This document shows positions 31,414-31,511 of a stretch of 31,511 nucleotides of DNA, piece by piece. The stretch comes from CAVQOB01 sp963714325 (lineage in GTDB: Bacteria; Pseudomonadota; Alphaproteobacteria; Rhizobiales; Hyphomicrobiaceae): NCBI GenBank assembly GCA_963714325.1, contig CAVQOB010000005.1:1-31511 (forward strand), read 5' to 3'. Each line of letters opens with the position of its first letter. Position 1 is the first letter of the stretch. A program made the translations under genes and the position numbers. The notes below the pieces were generated by a model. That model saw only the letters and a list, made by a program, of their open reading frames with translations. It did not search any database and was not told the DNA's origin.

Positions 31414-31511
31414 GGGAATATTCGGCGCCGCACAAACACCAATAACGCCGCGTGCACCAGCACCGACGATAGAACTCGAGAAATTCAGGGATCGGGGCGG
31501 CGGGGCCATGC

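Overview
The window reads as a high-GC alphaproteobacterial chromosome segment, most likely from the order Hyphomicrobiales (Bradyrhizobium/Xanthobacter-like). This rests on gene content (Dpp-type ABC and orphan TRAP binding proteins, aromatic-type hydroxylase, methylmalonate-semialdehyde dehydrogenase), GC-rich codon use, many ATGA-coupled gene pairs, and several dispersed palindromic intergenic repeats. The species cannot be named from the sequence alone. No rRNA, tRNA or CRISPR array was seen.

Positions 1-10611 hold a divergent regulon. Leftward run a creatininase-family amidohydrolase, two permeases and two ATPases of a peptide/nickel-type ABC transporter, and a NodB-fold deacetylase; the genes from dppB onward are joined by 4-bp overlaps. 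Rightward run a MarR-family regulator, the periplasmic binding protein of the same transporter, an isoaspartyl peptidase/asparaginase-type Ntn hydrolase, a ketopantoate-reductase-like enzyme and an SDR oxidoreductase. Two GTTCC-N4-GGAAC palindromes lie between the arms and are the obvious operators. Together these look like uptake and hydrolytic/redox catabolism of an amide-, imide- or peptide-like compound that I cannot identify.

Positions 10612-13327 are a mobile-element landing pad. A 185-bp end of an IS91-like element lies in inverted orientation, and a complete group II intron (11393-13327, RT 458 aa) begins six bases after that element's terminal hairpin. An intact relative of the IS (tyrosine recombinase plus HUH/Y2 transposase) lies at about 25098-27658.

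Between these two related copies (13404-25030), leftward genes form: (i) a coupled trio of MoxR-like AAA+ ATPase, metallopeptidase/VWA protein and LCCL-domain protein; (ii) a membrane-anchored HEFTH peptidase; (iii) an aromatic-type catabolic set (FAH-family hydrolase, VOC protein, membrane protein, MBL-fold protein, FAD hydroxylase, DUF2783 protein) with an orphan Imm53-like immunity gene and a truncated duplicate of the hydroxylase start inside it. Divergent from this set is a Tat-type DctP binding protein without its membrane partners. A MmcQ/YjbR protein precedes the IS.

Positions 27659-31511 carry a large hairpin, a nitronate monooxygenase, mmsA, a small exported protein of unknown function and a DUF433 antitoxin-like gene cut short next to palindromic repeats. 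The most unusual points are the nested intron/IS91 structure with a covarying hairpin, the AAA-VWA/peptidase-LCCL operon, and the Imm53 orphan in a metabolic operon.
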